Part shown: positions 9,801 to 18,585 of the stretch, in pieces
Layout of the letters: each line of letters starts with the position of its first letter
Position numbering within the stretch: the stretch's first letter is position 1
Assembly (NCBI RefSeq): GCF_014217565.1
Contig: NZ_CP043661.1
Location: 186,001-250,000, forward strand
Direction of reading: 5' to 3'
DNA: 64,000 nt
From: Kribbella qitaiheensis
GTDB taxonomy: Bacteria; Actinomycetota; Actinomycetes; Propionibacteriales; Kribbellaceae
Translations under genes and position numbers: made by a program
The notes under the pieces: model-generated
What the model was told of the DNA's origin: nothing
The model's database searches: none
The model's input: only the letters and a program-made list of their open reading frames with translations

Positions 9801-11070
9801 AGAGCCGGTGACCGCCGACGAGTGGTTGTCGCTCGACGACACCATCCGCGCCCAGTGGGATGACGACGTCGTACCGGGAGATGACGCGATCCTGCGGGAC
9901 TGTTGTCAGTCGATACCGATGCCGCGCCCCTACGTCGCTGGTGGTGCGCCGACTTCTCCGCCGTGGTACCGGACGATGTTCAGCTGGGACGCGTACTTCT
10001 CGAATCTGGCGCTGCTGGCGCATCGTCGCCTCGACCTGGTGAAAGACGCGATCGAGAACTACCTGGCGATGATCGACCGGTTCGGGTACATGCCCAACGG
10101 CAATCAGGTCCCGCTGGCGACCAGATCGCAGGTTCCGCTGTTTCCCGACAGCATCGCCCGGTATCTAGCCGCGAGTGCTGATGGTGACCTGCTGGAACGT
10201 GCCTATCCGAGGTTGGTCGAGGAGTACCGGGGCTACTGGCTCGCCGACCATCATCGGACGCCGGCCGGCCTGGCCACGAACCGCGATCTTGGGGATCCGA
10301 ACCTGGATCCGCGACTTGCTGCCGAGGCCGAGACCGGACTCGACTTCACCAGTCTGTTCGAGGGAAATGTCAGCAACACGGTGCCAGTGATGACCAACTG
10401 CTCTCTGGTGCGCTACGCCCAGGTGCTGGCGGGCATGGCGGCCAACCTTGGTCTTCGCGGCCATTCGTCCCAGTGGAGGGCTGAGGCGGCCCAGCGCGCA
10501 GAGCGTATTCGTGAGCTGTGCTGGAATTCCGAGGCCGGATTTTTCTACGACTATGACTACGTCGCTGAGCGGCACGTCCGGCAGGCGTCTCCAACTGGGT
10601 ACTGGCCGCTGTGGGCAGGCGTCGCCACGGCGGAGCAGGCCCGCAGTTGCGTGGACTTTCTGCCGCGGCTCCTCCAGCCGTTCGGATTGGTGACCACCGA
10701 CACGGCTGCCGAGTCGCCCTTCGGTGCCGCACTAGGCAATGAAGGTTTGCAATGGATGTATCCGGCCGGCTGGCCGCCGCTGCAGATCATCGCCACATGG
10801 GGGCTGGAGCGCTACGGCCACGTCGAGCCGATGCGGCGGATCGCGATGCGCTATCTGGAGATGGTGGTCCGGAACTTCCGGCACACGGGCGAGCTGTACG
10901 AGAAGTACAACGTGATCGACGGCGGTATCGAGCTACCGAATGCCCGCTATGGCACCCTGCCGCTCCACGGCTGGACCAGCGCCTCGGTGGTGCTGATCGG
11001 CAGGCAGCTCTTCTTCGATCAGCCGATCGATGACCAGGTCCCGGAGTTCGCGCCTCCGTGGTCCGACTGA
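9781..11070 (+). CDS. Trehalase-like (GH37-related) six-hairpin glycosidase
   Basis: A 429-residue (alpha/alpha)6 protein. Trehalase-type landmarks are MFSWDAYFSN, GYMPNGNQVPLATRSQ (around residue 100) and QWMYPAGWPPLQ (around residue 323, resembling the family signature QWD-P-GW-P). Near the C-terminus it has EKYNVIDGG. It may hydrolyse an alpha-glucoside or another imported disaccharide; trehalose is not proven because the tryptophan-aspartate pair is altered (QWM instead of QWD). GTG 9781 overlaps the rhamnosidase gene; GTG 9808 is an alternative giving a 420-residue protein. It is cotranscribed with GH78 and ends at a strong hairpin. Confidence 0.75.
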   Translation: MHRARGEEPVTADEWLSLDDTIRAQWDDDVVPGDDAILRDCCQSIPMPRPYVAGGAPTSPPWYRTMFSWDAYFSNLALLAHRRLDLVKDAIENYLAMIDRFGYMPNGNQVPLATRSQVPLFPDSIARYLAASADGDLLERAYPRLVEEYRGYWLADHHRTPAGLATNRDLGDPNLDPRLAAEAETGLDFTSLFEGNVSNTVPVMTNCSLVRYAQVLAGMAANLGLRGHSSQWRAEAAQRAERIRELCWNSEAGFFYDYDYVAERHVRQASPTGYWPLWAGVATAEQARSCVDFLPRLLQPFGLVTTDTAAESPFGAALGNEGLQWMYPAGWPPLQIIATWGLERYGHVEPMRRIAMRYLEMVVRNFRHTGELYEKYNVIDGGIELPNARYGTLPLHGWTSASVVLIGRQLFFDQPIDDQVPEFAPPWSD

Positions 11071-11098
11071 CCAGGTGCAGTCGGGCCGTCAACCCAAG

Positions 11099-11140
11099 AG
11101 CCCGGAGCTGGGAGCCGTTGCCGGCTTCCAGTTCCGGGCT
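11099..11140. terminator. Bidirectional hairpin terminator
   Basis: Arms 11099-11116 and 11123-11140 (18 nt each, 6-nt loop) pair fully in plus-strand RNA if two G-U pairs are allowed. It sits exactly between the convergent stops of the trehalase-like gene and the CUT1 permease. There is no long U-tract, as is usual in actinobacteria. Confidence 0.8.
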
Positions 11141-11151
11141 GTTGCGCGGGG

Positions 11152-12000
11152 TCAGTCCACGCCGGTGCCGACGATTCCCTTGATGTACCACTTCTGGAAC
11201 AGGAGAAAGATGGCCAGTACTGGTGCCAGGCTGATCACGGCAGCCGCCAGTCCGACGCTCGGCGACACCAGTGAGTACTTTCCTGAGGCGAGCGGAGCCA
11301 ACGCCACGGTCATCACCTGGTGGGCCGGATCGGGGGCGACGACCTGCGGCCAGATGTAGGTGTTCCAGGCGGTCAGGAAGCTGATCGAGCAGTACGCCGC
11401 CAAGGCCGGTTTGGCCAGTGGGACGGCGATCGAGGCCAGCACGCGAAGCCAACTGGCACCGTCCATCCGGGCCGCCTCGATCAGCCCCGCGGGCAGGCTG
11501 GTGAAGGACTGCCGGAAGAGCAGCGTCGCGAAGGCTGTCTGCCCGGCGATCGGCAGGATCATCCCGGCGTACGTCCCGACCAGCCCCAGTTGATGGGTCA
11601 CGATGAACAGCGGGATCAGGGTCATGTTGCCCGGAACGAACATGGGGACGACCAGCACACCCAGCACGGCGGCCGTCCAGCGGAACGGAATCTTCGCGAG
11701 CGCGAATCCGGCAGGCAGCGAGACGGCGAGTTGAACAGCCACGATGCCGATGCTGAAGACAAAGGAATTGACGATTACCCGTGCGGACAGGAAGTGGTAC
11801 GCCTCGACGTAGTTGTGCCAGACGACATTGGGCGGTACCAGATGCGGCGGATAAGCGCGGACGTCGGCGGCCGACATCAGCGACGCCGAGACGAGGTAGA
11901 TCAGTGGCGCCGCCATGACCAGCCCGAGTGCTGCGATGGCCGCGTATCGCCCGGCCGAGTTCAGCCGGCGCCGGCCGCCAGCAGTCAGTTGTGTGCTCAT
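11152..12000 (-). CDS. CUT1 sugar ABC transporter permease (MalG-like)
   Basis: A 282-residue, six-helix permease with the cytoplasmic coupling motif EAARMDGASWLRVLASIAVP (EAA loop). It is the second permease of a CUT1 carbohydrate importer. Its start overlaps the preceding permease stop by 4 bp (11997-12000), so translation is coupled. As usual for CUT1 loci, no dedicated ATPase is present; a shared MsiK-type ATPase elsewhere would be expected (inference). The gene is last in its leftward operon and ends at the hairpin at 11099-11140. Confidence 0.92.
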   Translation of the reverse strand: MSTQLTAGGRRRLNSAGRYAAIAALGLVMAAPLIYLVSASLMSAADVRAYPPHLVPPNVVWHNYVEAYHFLSARVIVNSFVFSIGIVAVQLAVSLPAGFALAKIPFRWTAAVLGVLVVPMFVPGNMTLIPLFIVTHQLGLVGTYAGMILPIAGQTAFATLLFRQSFTSLPAGLIEAARMDGASWLRVLASIAVPLAKPALAAYCSISFLTAWNTYIWPQVVAPDPAHQVMTVALAPLASGKYSLVSPSVGLAAAVISLAPVLAIFLLFQKWYIKGIVGTGVD

Positions 12001-12959
12001 GATGGTGTCCTGCGCAGTCTCTGGACTGTTCGGATGATGACGATCAGCGCGGCGATGATGGTGAGCTGGAGCAACGACAGCGCGCTGGCGTACCCGATGT
12101 CGCTGGACTCGAACGCCGTCAGGTAGGCGTAGAGGGCTAGCGTCTGGGTGTGGCCCAACGGTCCTCCTTTGGTCATGATCAGCGAGGTCTCAAAGGATCC
12201 GCTGACAAAGTTGATGGTCTGGAGAACCGTCACCAGGACCGTGGTGGGGACAACATTGGGCCACGTCATGCTCCACAGCTGGCGCCAGACTGTGGCGCCG
12301 TCGAGGGAGGCAGCGGCGTAGATGTCGTCCGGGATGCGCTGCAGTCCCGCCAGGTAGAGGATGATGACGAGCGGCAGTGCCAGCCAGATCAGCATCAGCA
12401 CCAGTGCCGGCAGGGCCCAGGTTGTGTCGGTGAGCCAGTCCTTGCCGTCGGCCCCGAACAGGCTGAAGAGCCAGTTCGCGACACCCGAGCGCGGGTCGTA
12501 CATGTACGACCACAGCACCGCCGCAACAGCCGATGATGCGAGCATGGGCGCGAAGTACAGGATCCGGAGTGCCCCGACCCCGCGCAGCCGGCTGTTGATC
12601 AGCACGGCGAGGACGAAGCCGACGACGACGGTCGGCGCGACGCCGAACAGGACGAACTCGGCGGTGATCTTGAGCGAGGTCCAGACCTCGGGATCGTCGA
12701 ACAGACGCTGGAAGTTCGCCAGCCCTACCCACGCCGGCGGCGTGAACAGATCCCAGGCAAAGAAGCTGAGTCCGAGTCCGGCCAGTGCCGGGACCAGGAC
12801 GAACAGCGTGAACGCGATCATGCTGGGGGTGATGAACGCGACCGCGGTCCAGTGGTCCCGGCGCCTGCGTCGGCGGGCTCCGGGCGAAGTGGGCCGTGGG
12901 CTCTGAGCCGTGGGAGCGCTCGGGGTACCGCGTGGCCTCGGTGGGCTCACTGTTGTCAC
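11997..12959 (-). CDS. CUT1 sugar ABC transporter permease (MalF-like)
   Basis: A 320-residue permease with a basic, proline-rich cytoplasmic N-terminus of about 35 residues, six predicted helices and an EAA-type loop (YAAASLDGATVWRQLW). It is the first permease of the importer and is linked to the MalG-like gene by a 4-bp overlap. Upstream, 71 bp separate it from the binding protein, and this gap holds a hairpin (12983-13022) that may lower permease expression relative to the binding protein. Confidence 0.92.
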   Translation of the reverse strand: MTTVSPPRPRGTPSAPTAQSPRPTSPGARRRRRRDHWTAVAFITPSMIAFTLFVLVPALAGLGLSFFAWDLFTPPAWVGLANFQRLFDDPEVWTSLKITAEFVLFGVAPTVVVGFVLAVLINSRLRGVGALRILYFAPMLASSAVAAVLWSYMYDPRSGVANWLFSLFGADGKDWLTDTTWALPALVLMLIWLALPLVIILYLAGLQRIPDDIYAAASLDGATVWRQLWSMTWPNVVPTTVLVTVLQTINFVSGSFETSLIMTKGGPLGHTQTLALYAYLTAFESSDIGYASALSLLQLTIIAALIVIIRTVQRLRRTPS

Positions 12960-12982
12960 GACTTCCTCCTCGAAAGCGCCGT

Positions 12983-13022
12983 CGCGGTCTCCGCCTCCGT
13001 CCTGACGAACGCGGGGACCGCG
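12983..13022 (-). promoter_or_regulatory. Intercistronic hairpin between binding protein and permeases
   Basis: Arms 12983-12994 and 13011-13022 are complementary over 12 nt with one wobble or mismatch. In sugar ABC operons such structures often cause partial termination or protect the upstream mRNA, giving excess binding protein. The function here is inferred from position. Confidence 0.55.
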
Positions 13023-13030
13023 AAGCCGGG

Positions 13031-14374
13031 CTACTTGGCTGCCTGCAGCGCCTGATTGACCTTCTTTTCAGCGTCACCGAATGCGTCGGCCACCGAGCGA
13101 TGCTGCAGCACGACCTGCTGGATCGCGGTCAGCACGCTGGCGTCCAGCTCTCCTTGCGCCTTACCTGGCAGCTGCACTGCCAGCACTGCGGTCTTCGCCG
13201 CAGAGACGAAAGCCTGGTCGTTGGCCGGAGGCGGTGTGGCATCTCGCCAGCTACCGCTGTCCAGGCCGTCGGCGGTGGGCGGAACCACCTGGCCGGTCGC
13301 CTGTGCCAGCTTCATGCCTCCGTTCCTGTCGTAGAACCAGCTGAGGAATGCCCAGGCCGCGTTCTTGTGCTCGCTGGTCTTACCGATCGACAAGCCGTAC
13401 GAACCTCCGCCGGCGGTCGGCTTGCCGTCCACCGTGGGCATCGTCTGCACGTCCCAGTCGTCCTTCAGCGTCGACTTGACGGTGGGTACGGTGGCATGGA
13501 CGCTGAACGCCATTGCGACGTTGCCGTTCTCGAACTTGGCCTGGGCCGAGTCGTTGGCGGAGTACGCCGGCGAGGTGTGGCCGTAGGCGTTTAGCAGTTC
13601 CGTCCACGCGCCGACTGCAGCCGGCTGCCCGATTCCCGACTTGTTGGTCTTCGGGTCGTACACGTATCCGCCGTGGGCCTGGATCACCGGGTTGTAGATC
13701 TCCGGGTGCGTCCCAGCGCCCAACGGCGCGGCAAGGCCGATCGTCTTGCCCCCGGACTTGGTCTGGACGTTGTTGGCGACGCGGTACAGATCGCTCCAGG
13801 TCCAAGAGGGGGATGGTATCGGTTCGCCGTACTGCGCGAGCAGCTTCTTGTTGTAGAACAGCACTACCGCGTCGGCGCTGACCGGCAGGCCGGTGATCTG
13901 CTCAGGGTGATCGAGAGGCCGGTACTGGCCGAGGAACTGCGGCAGGAAGTTGCTGCCCTTCAACCCAGCCTTGCCTTCCTCCAGCCAGGAAGCCAGGTCG
14001 GACGTGACGTTGGCCGCGGCAAGCCGGTTCGCCGCGTTGTCGACGTTGAAGACCAGGTCCGGCAGCTTGCGACTCAGCGCCTGGGTCGACAGTTGCTGGA
14101 TGAAGTCCGGTCCGCCGTCGGGCAGTGACTGGATGGTGACCTTCCGGTCGGGGAACTGCTTCTGGTAGGCGTCGACGTACTTCTGGAATGCGGGAACCAG
14201 GCCGTTGACCATGCCGAAGGAGATCGTGCTGCCGTCGACGGGATCATCGGCGGCGCTCACACCCCCGCCGCCGCTGTTGTCGGGGCCGCAGGCAACGGCT
14301 GCCAGGAAGGCGGGGAGAAGCACGAGCGCGGCGATGAGCCGGTGACCGCGTCGTGCTGACTGGTGAATGGGCAT
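13031..14374 (-). CDS. CUT1 extracellular sugar-binding lipoprotein
   Basis: A 447-residue family 1 solute-binding protein. ATG 14374 gives a clear lipoprotein signal: Arg-rich start (MPIHQSARRGHR), hydrophobic stretch and lipobox LAAVAC about 28 residues in, followed by a Gly/Ser linker. AAGGA lies about 14 bases upstream. Family features include FNVDNAANRLAAANV, TGLPVSADAVVLFYNK and HKNAAWAFLSWF. It should deliver an oligosaccharide released by the neighbouring secreted enzymes to the two permeases downstream. A promoter with a LacI-type operator precedes it, so the importer can be induced separately from the upstream secreted-protein operon. Confidence 0.93.
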   Translation of the reverse strand: MPIHQSARRGHRLIAALVLLPAFLAAVACGPDNSGGGGVSAADDPVDGSTISFGMVNGLVPAFQKYVDAYQKQFPDRKVTIQSLPDGGPDFIQQLSTQALSRKLPDLVFNVDNAANRLAAANVTSDLASWLEEGKAGLKGSNFLPQFLGQYRPLDHPEQITGLPVSADAVVLFYNKKLLAQYGEPIPSPSWTWSDLYRVANNVQTKSGGKTIGLAAPLGAGTHPEIYNPVIQAHGGYVYDPKTNKSGIGQPAAVGAWTELLNAYGHTSPAYSANDSAQAKFENGNVAMAFSVHATVPTVKSTLKDDWDVQTMPTVDGKPTAGGGSYGLSIGKTSEHKNAAWAFLSWFYDRNGGMKLAQATGQVVPPTADGLDSGSWRDATPPPANDQAFVSAAKTAVLAVQLPGKAQGELDASVLTAIQQVVLQHRSVADAFGDAEKKVNQALQAAK

Positions 14375-14422
14375 CTGACGTGTCCTTCGGTTGATGGCCA
14401 CCCGCCATGGAGCGGTGGCCAT

Positions 14423-14468
14423 TTGAAAGCTTTCAAGCAGCATGCGGGGAAGGCCAAACTGCTGTCAA
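14423..14468 (-). promoter_or_regulatory. Sugar-importer promoter with LacI-type operator
   Basis: On the minus strand a -35 TTGACA (14463-14468) is followed by 18 bp and CATGCT (14439-14444) as a -10. Directly after it comes TTGAAAGCTTTCAA (14423-14436), a perfect 14-bp palindrome with the shape of LacI-family operators. A bound repressor would cover the start site. The binding-protein ATG is 49 bp further on. No lacI gene lies in the window next to it. Confidence 0.75.
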
Positions 14469-14540
14469 GAGGTGAATGTCGGCAATTGGGTGCGCGAATT
14501 CTTCCCTTTCTTATAAACCAAGGAAAAGGGCGCGACGCAG

Positions 14541-14561
14541 CGACCGCGACGGTCGCGGTCG
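14541..14561 (-). terminator. Hairpin ending the secreted-protein operon
   Basis: CGACCGCGAC (14541-14550) and GTCGCGGTCG (14552-14561) form a perfect 10-bp dyad around one base. It lies just after the last leftward gene (stop at 14594) and before an AT-rich promoter stretch, so it probably terminates the operon that starts at 22074. The very short loop means the real stem is a little shorter. Confidence 0.6.
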
Positions 14562-14593
14562 TCCCATTTATAGGTATTCCTGAAACTGGTCTT

Positions 14594-14809
14594 TTATCGC
14601 CCGAACACGACTCGCGAACGCGCCATCTCCTCCGAGTTCTCGAAGGCCAAGCCGATTGGACCGACGGCGCGGCCGCCCAGCCCGTAGTGCGCCCAGGTGC
14701 CGGTCGCGCCGTCCAGCAGAACGGGCGCGACGTCGTAGTCCTCATGTTGTAGCCGGGCAAGACTGGCTGCGATGCGCGGATCGGCCAGAGCGGTTGAGAA
14801 GCGCGGCAT
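14594..14809 (-). CDS. Small orphan protein (71 aa), unknown function
   Basis: Starts 4 bp after the stop of the GH99-like gene and shows the same G/C third-position bias, so it is probably translated. The protein (begins MPRFSTALADPRIA, ends SRVVFGR) has no signal peptide, no membrane segment and no motif I recognise. It contains a Gly-rich middle, ATGTWAHYGLGGRAVG. It might be the surviving end of a longer enzyme or a real small partner of the locus. Confidence 0.5.
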   Translation of the reverse strand: MPRFSTALADPRIAASLARLQHEDYDVAPVLLDGATGTWAHYGLGGRAVGPIGLAFENSEEMARSRVVFGR

Positions 14810-14813
14810 GGTG

Positions 14814-16409
14814 TCAGGGATAGCGGGTATCCAGAGTGACTGCCGGGAACGGTTTTCCGGCGCGGTACTGGTCGACGAGGTCGCGGACCAGCTTCAGGTA
14901 GTAGAAGCCCCAGCCGTCCGACTTGGCCCCGGCAAGTCGGGTCACCTTGGTCGGTTCAATATCGTTGCTCCCGGCAACGCTGTATTGGTCGGGGCGGCCG
15001 AACTCGTTCCATTGCTGGACCATCAGGATTTCAGGCTCATATTCGTAGGCGGCCGTCATCATCTCGACCAGGTAGGCGCCGCTGTTGCGGTTGTGCGCGT
15101 CCCAGTTCAGATAGGCGCCCGGCGCCTGGTTTCCGGCGTTGGCGACGACGGTGGTCATCTGCTCGGGCCGCTGCTGGACCGGGTTGCTGAAACCCATCCA
15201 GCCGGTCAGCCCACCCGAGGTCGAGTTGTTCACGGCCTGGAAGACGACCTTGCGGCCGACGAGGTCCGCAACGTTCCATTGCCGGACATAGAACCTGTCC
15301 TCGTCGCCGGGCGGCGTCGTGTGACGCAGGATCTCGTTGGTTGCCGCGTCCCGCAGCAGATAGACATTGCGGCCGTTCAGGTTCGGCAGGTCCGCACCGG
15401 AGTCCATGTCGAAGCCGATCGCGTTGAACGCGATAGTGCGTTGGGTGATCGTGAACGGGGGACTCGTCAGTGTGCCGACCCGCTGCTCGCCGCCGTCGGC
15501 CGGCTTGCTGGTTGCGGCGGTGACCTCGATGTCGACTCGGAGAGCCTGGTGGGTCTTGATTTTCGACACCGCCCATTCGCCGGTCGCCACCCAACCCTCG
15601 AGGCCGTCGGTGGCGAAGTCGGCGATCGGGGTCTCGACCCCGTTGGCGTATGCGACGCGGTCGATCCAGCTCCATTGGCCACCGGGATTGAGGACGATCT
15701 CACGGAAGGCGCCCATCCAGCGCACGGTCAGGGCCGGGTCGCTCCAGGTCGGCGGGTTGGTGGTACGAGCGCCGGTGTAGACGGACACGAGCGGTTTGCC
15801 GTCGTGCAGCAGGAACATCTTTCGGTACGCCGGGTTCGCCAGGTACTTCGTCTTGATCCGCTCGATCTGCGTTGCGAAGTTGGGAGTCCCGGCCTTCCCG
15901 TCGTCCAGTCCGAGGAGGAGGGTGACGTCGGGCCTGGCGTCTTGCGGCATGGCGGCGTACACCTCGAGCAGGGTGTCGGTGCCGGCCATGATCTTCTCCG
16001 CCGTGCCGCTGGTCCAGTTGCCGCCGAGGTTGTTGGACCAGTCGATCAGGATGTGGTCGATGCCGGTGTAAGTGATCCATTCGGCGTGCTGCCGGATGAC
16101 GTCTCGGTCTTGGGAACTGTAGGTGCCCAGGATCGGGACGGCTTCAGGACGGCCCCAGCCGACGGCGTCGAACCAGGTCTCGTACCCGATGCCGATGCGG
16201 GTCTGGCGGCGCGGCGCGGCGCGGTTGCGGGAGCGTGCGGGTCGGCCGAGGTCTTGGGGGCCGATGAAGCTGGGTGCGGGGGCGGCGGCGGCCGGCTGGA
16301 GTCCGGTGGTGGTGAGTGCGGCGCCTCCGGCGGTGGCTGCGGTAGCAGCGAGGAAGGACCGGCGGCCTACGCCGCTCGACGGCTTCGGTGCGTCAGACTG
16401 GTTGCTCAT
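14814..16409 (-). CDS. Secreted GH99/GH71-like glycosidase (paralogue 1)
   Basis: A 531-residue protein exported by Tat: GRRSFLAATAATAGGAA with twin Arg at residues 16-17. The mature part starts with a TIM-barrel-like domain (GIGYETWF, HAEWITYTGIDHILIDWSNN, FLLHDGKPLVSVY) and ends with EILMVQQWNEFGRPDQYS, a pattern seen in GH71/GH99-like (DUF5010-type) proteins. A beta-rich insert (about residues 290-425: SPPFTITQRTIAFNA, NVYLLRDAATNEILR, GRKVVFQAVNNS) separates the two halves. It is close in order and sequence to the protein at 18586-20592. The activity is probably endo- or exo-glycosidic on a mannan- or glucan-type polymer, but the catalytic residues cannot be fixed. Confidence 0.72.
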   Translation of the reverse strand: MSNQSDAPKPSSGVGRRSFLAATAATAGGAALTTTGLQPAAAAPAPSFIGPQDLGRPARSRNRAAPRRQTRIGIGYETWFDAVGWGRPEAVPILGTYSSQDRDVIRQHAEWITYTGIDHILIDWSNNLGGNWTSGTAEKIMAGTDTLLEVYAAMPQDARPDVTLLLGLDDGKAGTPNFATQIERIKTKYLANPAYRKMFLLHDGKPLVSVYTGARTTNPPTWSDPALTVRWMGAFREIVLNPGGQWSWIDRVAYANGVETPIADFATDGLEGWVATGEWAVSKIKTHQALRVDIEVTAATSKPADGGEQRVGTLTSPPFTITQRTIAFNAIGFDMDSGADLPNLNGRNVYLLRDAATNEILRHTTPPGDEDRFYVRQWNVADLVGRKVVFQAVNNSTSGGLTGWMGFSNPVQQRPEQMTTVVANAGNQAPGAYLNWDAHNRNSGAYLVEMMTAAYEYEPEILMVQQWNEFGRPDQYSVAGSNDIEPTKVTRLAGAKSDGWGFYYLKLVRDLVDQYRAGKPFPAVTLDTRYP

Positions 16410-16452
16410 ACTTGTTCTCCTTCGTGAAGGTGGTGTGATTCGCCGGCCTGGT

Positions 16453-18549
16453 TCAGCGGAATTCGTGGCCGCGGACCAGGTGGTCGGCCTCGTGGACCCG
16501 TAGATGTCCGAACGCGCCGGAGACGGGATCGCCGTCGCCGTCCATGCTCAGCTGGATGAATCTGGTGTTCGGGCCGACGGGAACAGGCAGGACCATCGGG
16601 TGGGGGATCCATCCGGAGGGGTGTGGAGCGTCCAGCGTGCCGACCAGGCCGGCGGCGAGGTCGTAGACGCGATAGTCGGAACCGCTGCTCGACAAGATGT
16701 ACCAGTGGGGGCCGATCTTCGCCATCTTCGTGCCCTCGTAGTAGATGCCGGCGTTGTCGTTGACACCGGCAACCATTGGCTCGCGGAAGTCGTCGTCGCC
16801 GAAGGCGTACGAGTAGGTGCGTCCGGACAGGCTCAGCGCCAGCCGCCATCGGCCGTCCACGCGTACGGCGTACGGATCGATGCCCTGGGCCACAATCTTG
16901 GACCGGAGGAGGTGCACGCCATGCAGTACGTCGGCTCCGCTCGTGGTGTACTCGGTCGCGAAGTCGCCGTAGACGTCGGCGTCGCCGAAAGTCACCGCAA
17001 GCACCCGGAAACGCCGGATCGCAGGATCGTAGATCACCTGTCCGGCATGGTCACCGAGTACTGCGCCGTCGCGGCGCTGTTGGTAGATCTTGCCGATCTC
17101 CTCCACACGCGTGTAGTCGCGAAGATCCATCCGGAACACGCCCATGTGCGCAGCTGGTATGCCCCCGGCGAGACCGTGGTTGGTCAGCGTGAAGTAAAGC
17201 TGGTGACCGCGGATGTAAGGCCTGCCGTCCGGAAGCGAGACAATGACGGGGTCGCGAATGCCTGCCTGGCCGTAGTAGCCCGCCTGGACACGGCTGAGGA
17301 CGATCGTCCCGGCATCGGCTCGCACCCCGAACCCGTTCCGGTACGCGGCGAGCATCTGCTCGGCCGATCCCGCCGGCGGAAACATCACCCGGATCGTGCG
17401 GTCGCCGGTCACCGGTCGGCCGTTCTCGTAGGCCTGTCCCCAGGCGATCACGTCGTCGCTGTTGCCCCACCAGGACAGCTTGCTCGACGGGTTGGAGACT
17501 TCGAGGTAATAGGTGCCGGCCGGCAACGGCTCCGCGAGGTCGAGATATTGCCACGAATTGTCGGGGACGTCGGTCAGCCGCGATCGGGTGACCTCGGCGC
17601 CCGCCGGCCCCTCTCGGCGAAGAGTCAGCGTGAACGCGCAGTCGGTCGCCTGCCACGTGCCGAACATGGAGCCGACCTTGGTGAACGGCTCGTCGACGGT
17701 GAACAGCTGCCCCTGCGTTCCGTCAGCGGGGACGACGGGCGCCGTGTCGAATGCGGCATTGGCGATCCAGCGGCCGAGTCCGCGCAGGTCCAGGAGCGTC
17801 CCGACCTGATCGGAGCCGGTGAGCACCCGCCATCCCCGGGCGTTCTCCTCGTCGCGCACGAAGACGTTCGCGCCCGGACCTGTCGCGGTCAGGGCAAGTC
17901 GGAACGGGGTGGTGAGCTCCGCGGTCACCTGCCCGAGCGTGTGGACCTCGCCGTCCACGCACACATCGATGCCCGTCGTCCGGCTGGCGTGGTTGTACCA
18001 GCCGAGGAGATAGTTGCGTTCGTCGCGGACGAGGCCGGTCAGGACGGTGTTGTGATGCAGTGCCTCCTCGGCCAGGGACTCGACGTCGACGATGACCGCG
18101 CAGTACGGCGCCTCCTGTCCCGTGGACGACTTCACCAGGGTGAAGTAGGGCTCGCGGCCGTTGGCTCTGAATGCTCCGTCGCCGACGCTCACCCCGGCCG
18201 CACGTTCGGCCGTCGGCCGCAGCAGCTCGGACTGCGGGGAGCGGCCGTCGGCGAAGGAGTCGTCGAGCCGGACGAAGTTCGGCGAGATGATCGAATACGG
18301 GACGCTGAGAGCAGTGGTCGAGAAGGACAGGTCGGACGGCTGCAGGGTCCGTACGTCGAGCTCGGCGTCAGCGGCGACGGCGTGAGCGGGCCAAGCAGCG
18401 GGGGCAGCACCTGCCGCCATGCCCAGCATCGCGAGCGATTTCAACGTTGTACGACGGGTCAAGCCTCGCTGCAGCTCGCGTTCGTTCGGCTGGTCAGGTG
18501 CACCTGACTGATCTGACACTGGCACTTGCGACTTCCTTCCGTGCGGCAT
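16453..18549 (-). CDS. Tat-exported beta-propeller-like protein
   Basis: A 698-residue protein. The Tat signal is TRRTTLKSLAMLGMAAGAA near residues 31-50; the upstream MPHGRK start may be too long, and GTG/ATG starts nearer the signal are possible. Residues ~60-230 form a concanavalin-like part. Residues ~280-390 form a beta-module (GQLFTVDEPFTKVGSMFGTW, PAGTYYLEVSNPSSKLSWWG) also found in the neighbouring protein at 18586. The C-terminal ~290 residues repeat blade-like motifs (RDPVIVSLPDGRPYI, HAGQVIYDPAIRRF, IDPYAVRVDGRWRLALS), like GH43/GH117-type propellers. It may bind or cleave a polysaccharide outside the cell. Confidence 0.65.
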   Translation of the reverse strand: MPHGRKSQVPVSDQSGAPDQPNERELQRGLTRRTTLKSLAMLGMAAGAAPAAWPAHAVAADAELDVRTLQPSDLSFSTTALSVPYSIISPNFVRLDDSFADGRSPQSELLRPTAERAAGVSVGDGAFRANGREPYFTLVKSSTGQEAPYCAVIVDVESLAEEALHHNTVLTGLVRDERNYLLGWYNHASRTTGIDVCVDGEVHTLGQVTAELTTPFRLALTATGPGANVFVRDEENARGWRVLTGSDQVGTLLDLRGLGRWIANAAFDTAPVVPADGTQGQLFTVDEPFTKVGSMFGTWQATDCAFTLTLRREGPAGAEVTRSRLTDVPDNSWQYLDLAEPLPAGTYYLEVSNPSSKLSWWGNSDDVIAWGQAYENGRPVTGDRTIRVMFPPAGSAEQMLAAYRNGFGVRADAGTIVLSRVQAGYYGQAGIRDPVIVSLPDGRPYIRGHQLYFTLTNHGLAGGIPAAHMGVFRMDLRDYTRVEEIGKIYQQRRDGAVLGDHAGQVIYDPAIRRFRVLAVTFGDADVYGDFATEYTTSGADVLHGVHLLRSKIVAQGIDPYAVRVDGRWRLALSLSGRTYSYAFGDDDFREPMVAGVNDNAGIYYEGTKMAKIGPHWYILSSSGSDYRVYDLAAGLVGTLDAPHPSGWIPHPMVLPVPVGPNTRFIQLSMDGDGDPVSGAFGHLRVHEADHLVRGHEFR

Positions 18550-18585
18550 CGCGTGAACGACAACCGGTCGAGGATCAGCCGTGGA

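Noticed and set aside
16504..18507. Long plus-strand open frame opposite the propeller gene
   Set aside because: It mirrors the GC-rich codon pattern of the real minus-strand gene, which has a Tat signal and motifs; the plus frame has no recognisable domain.
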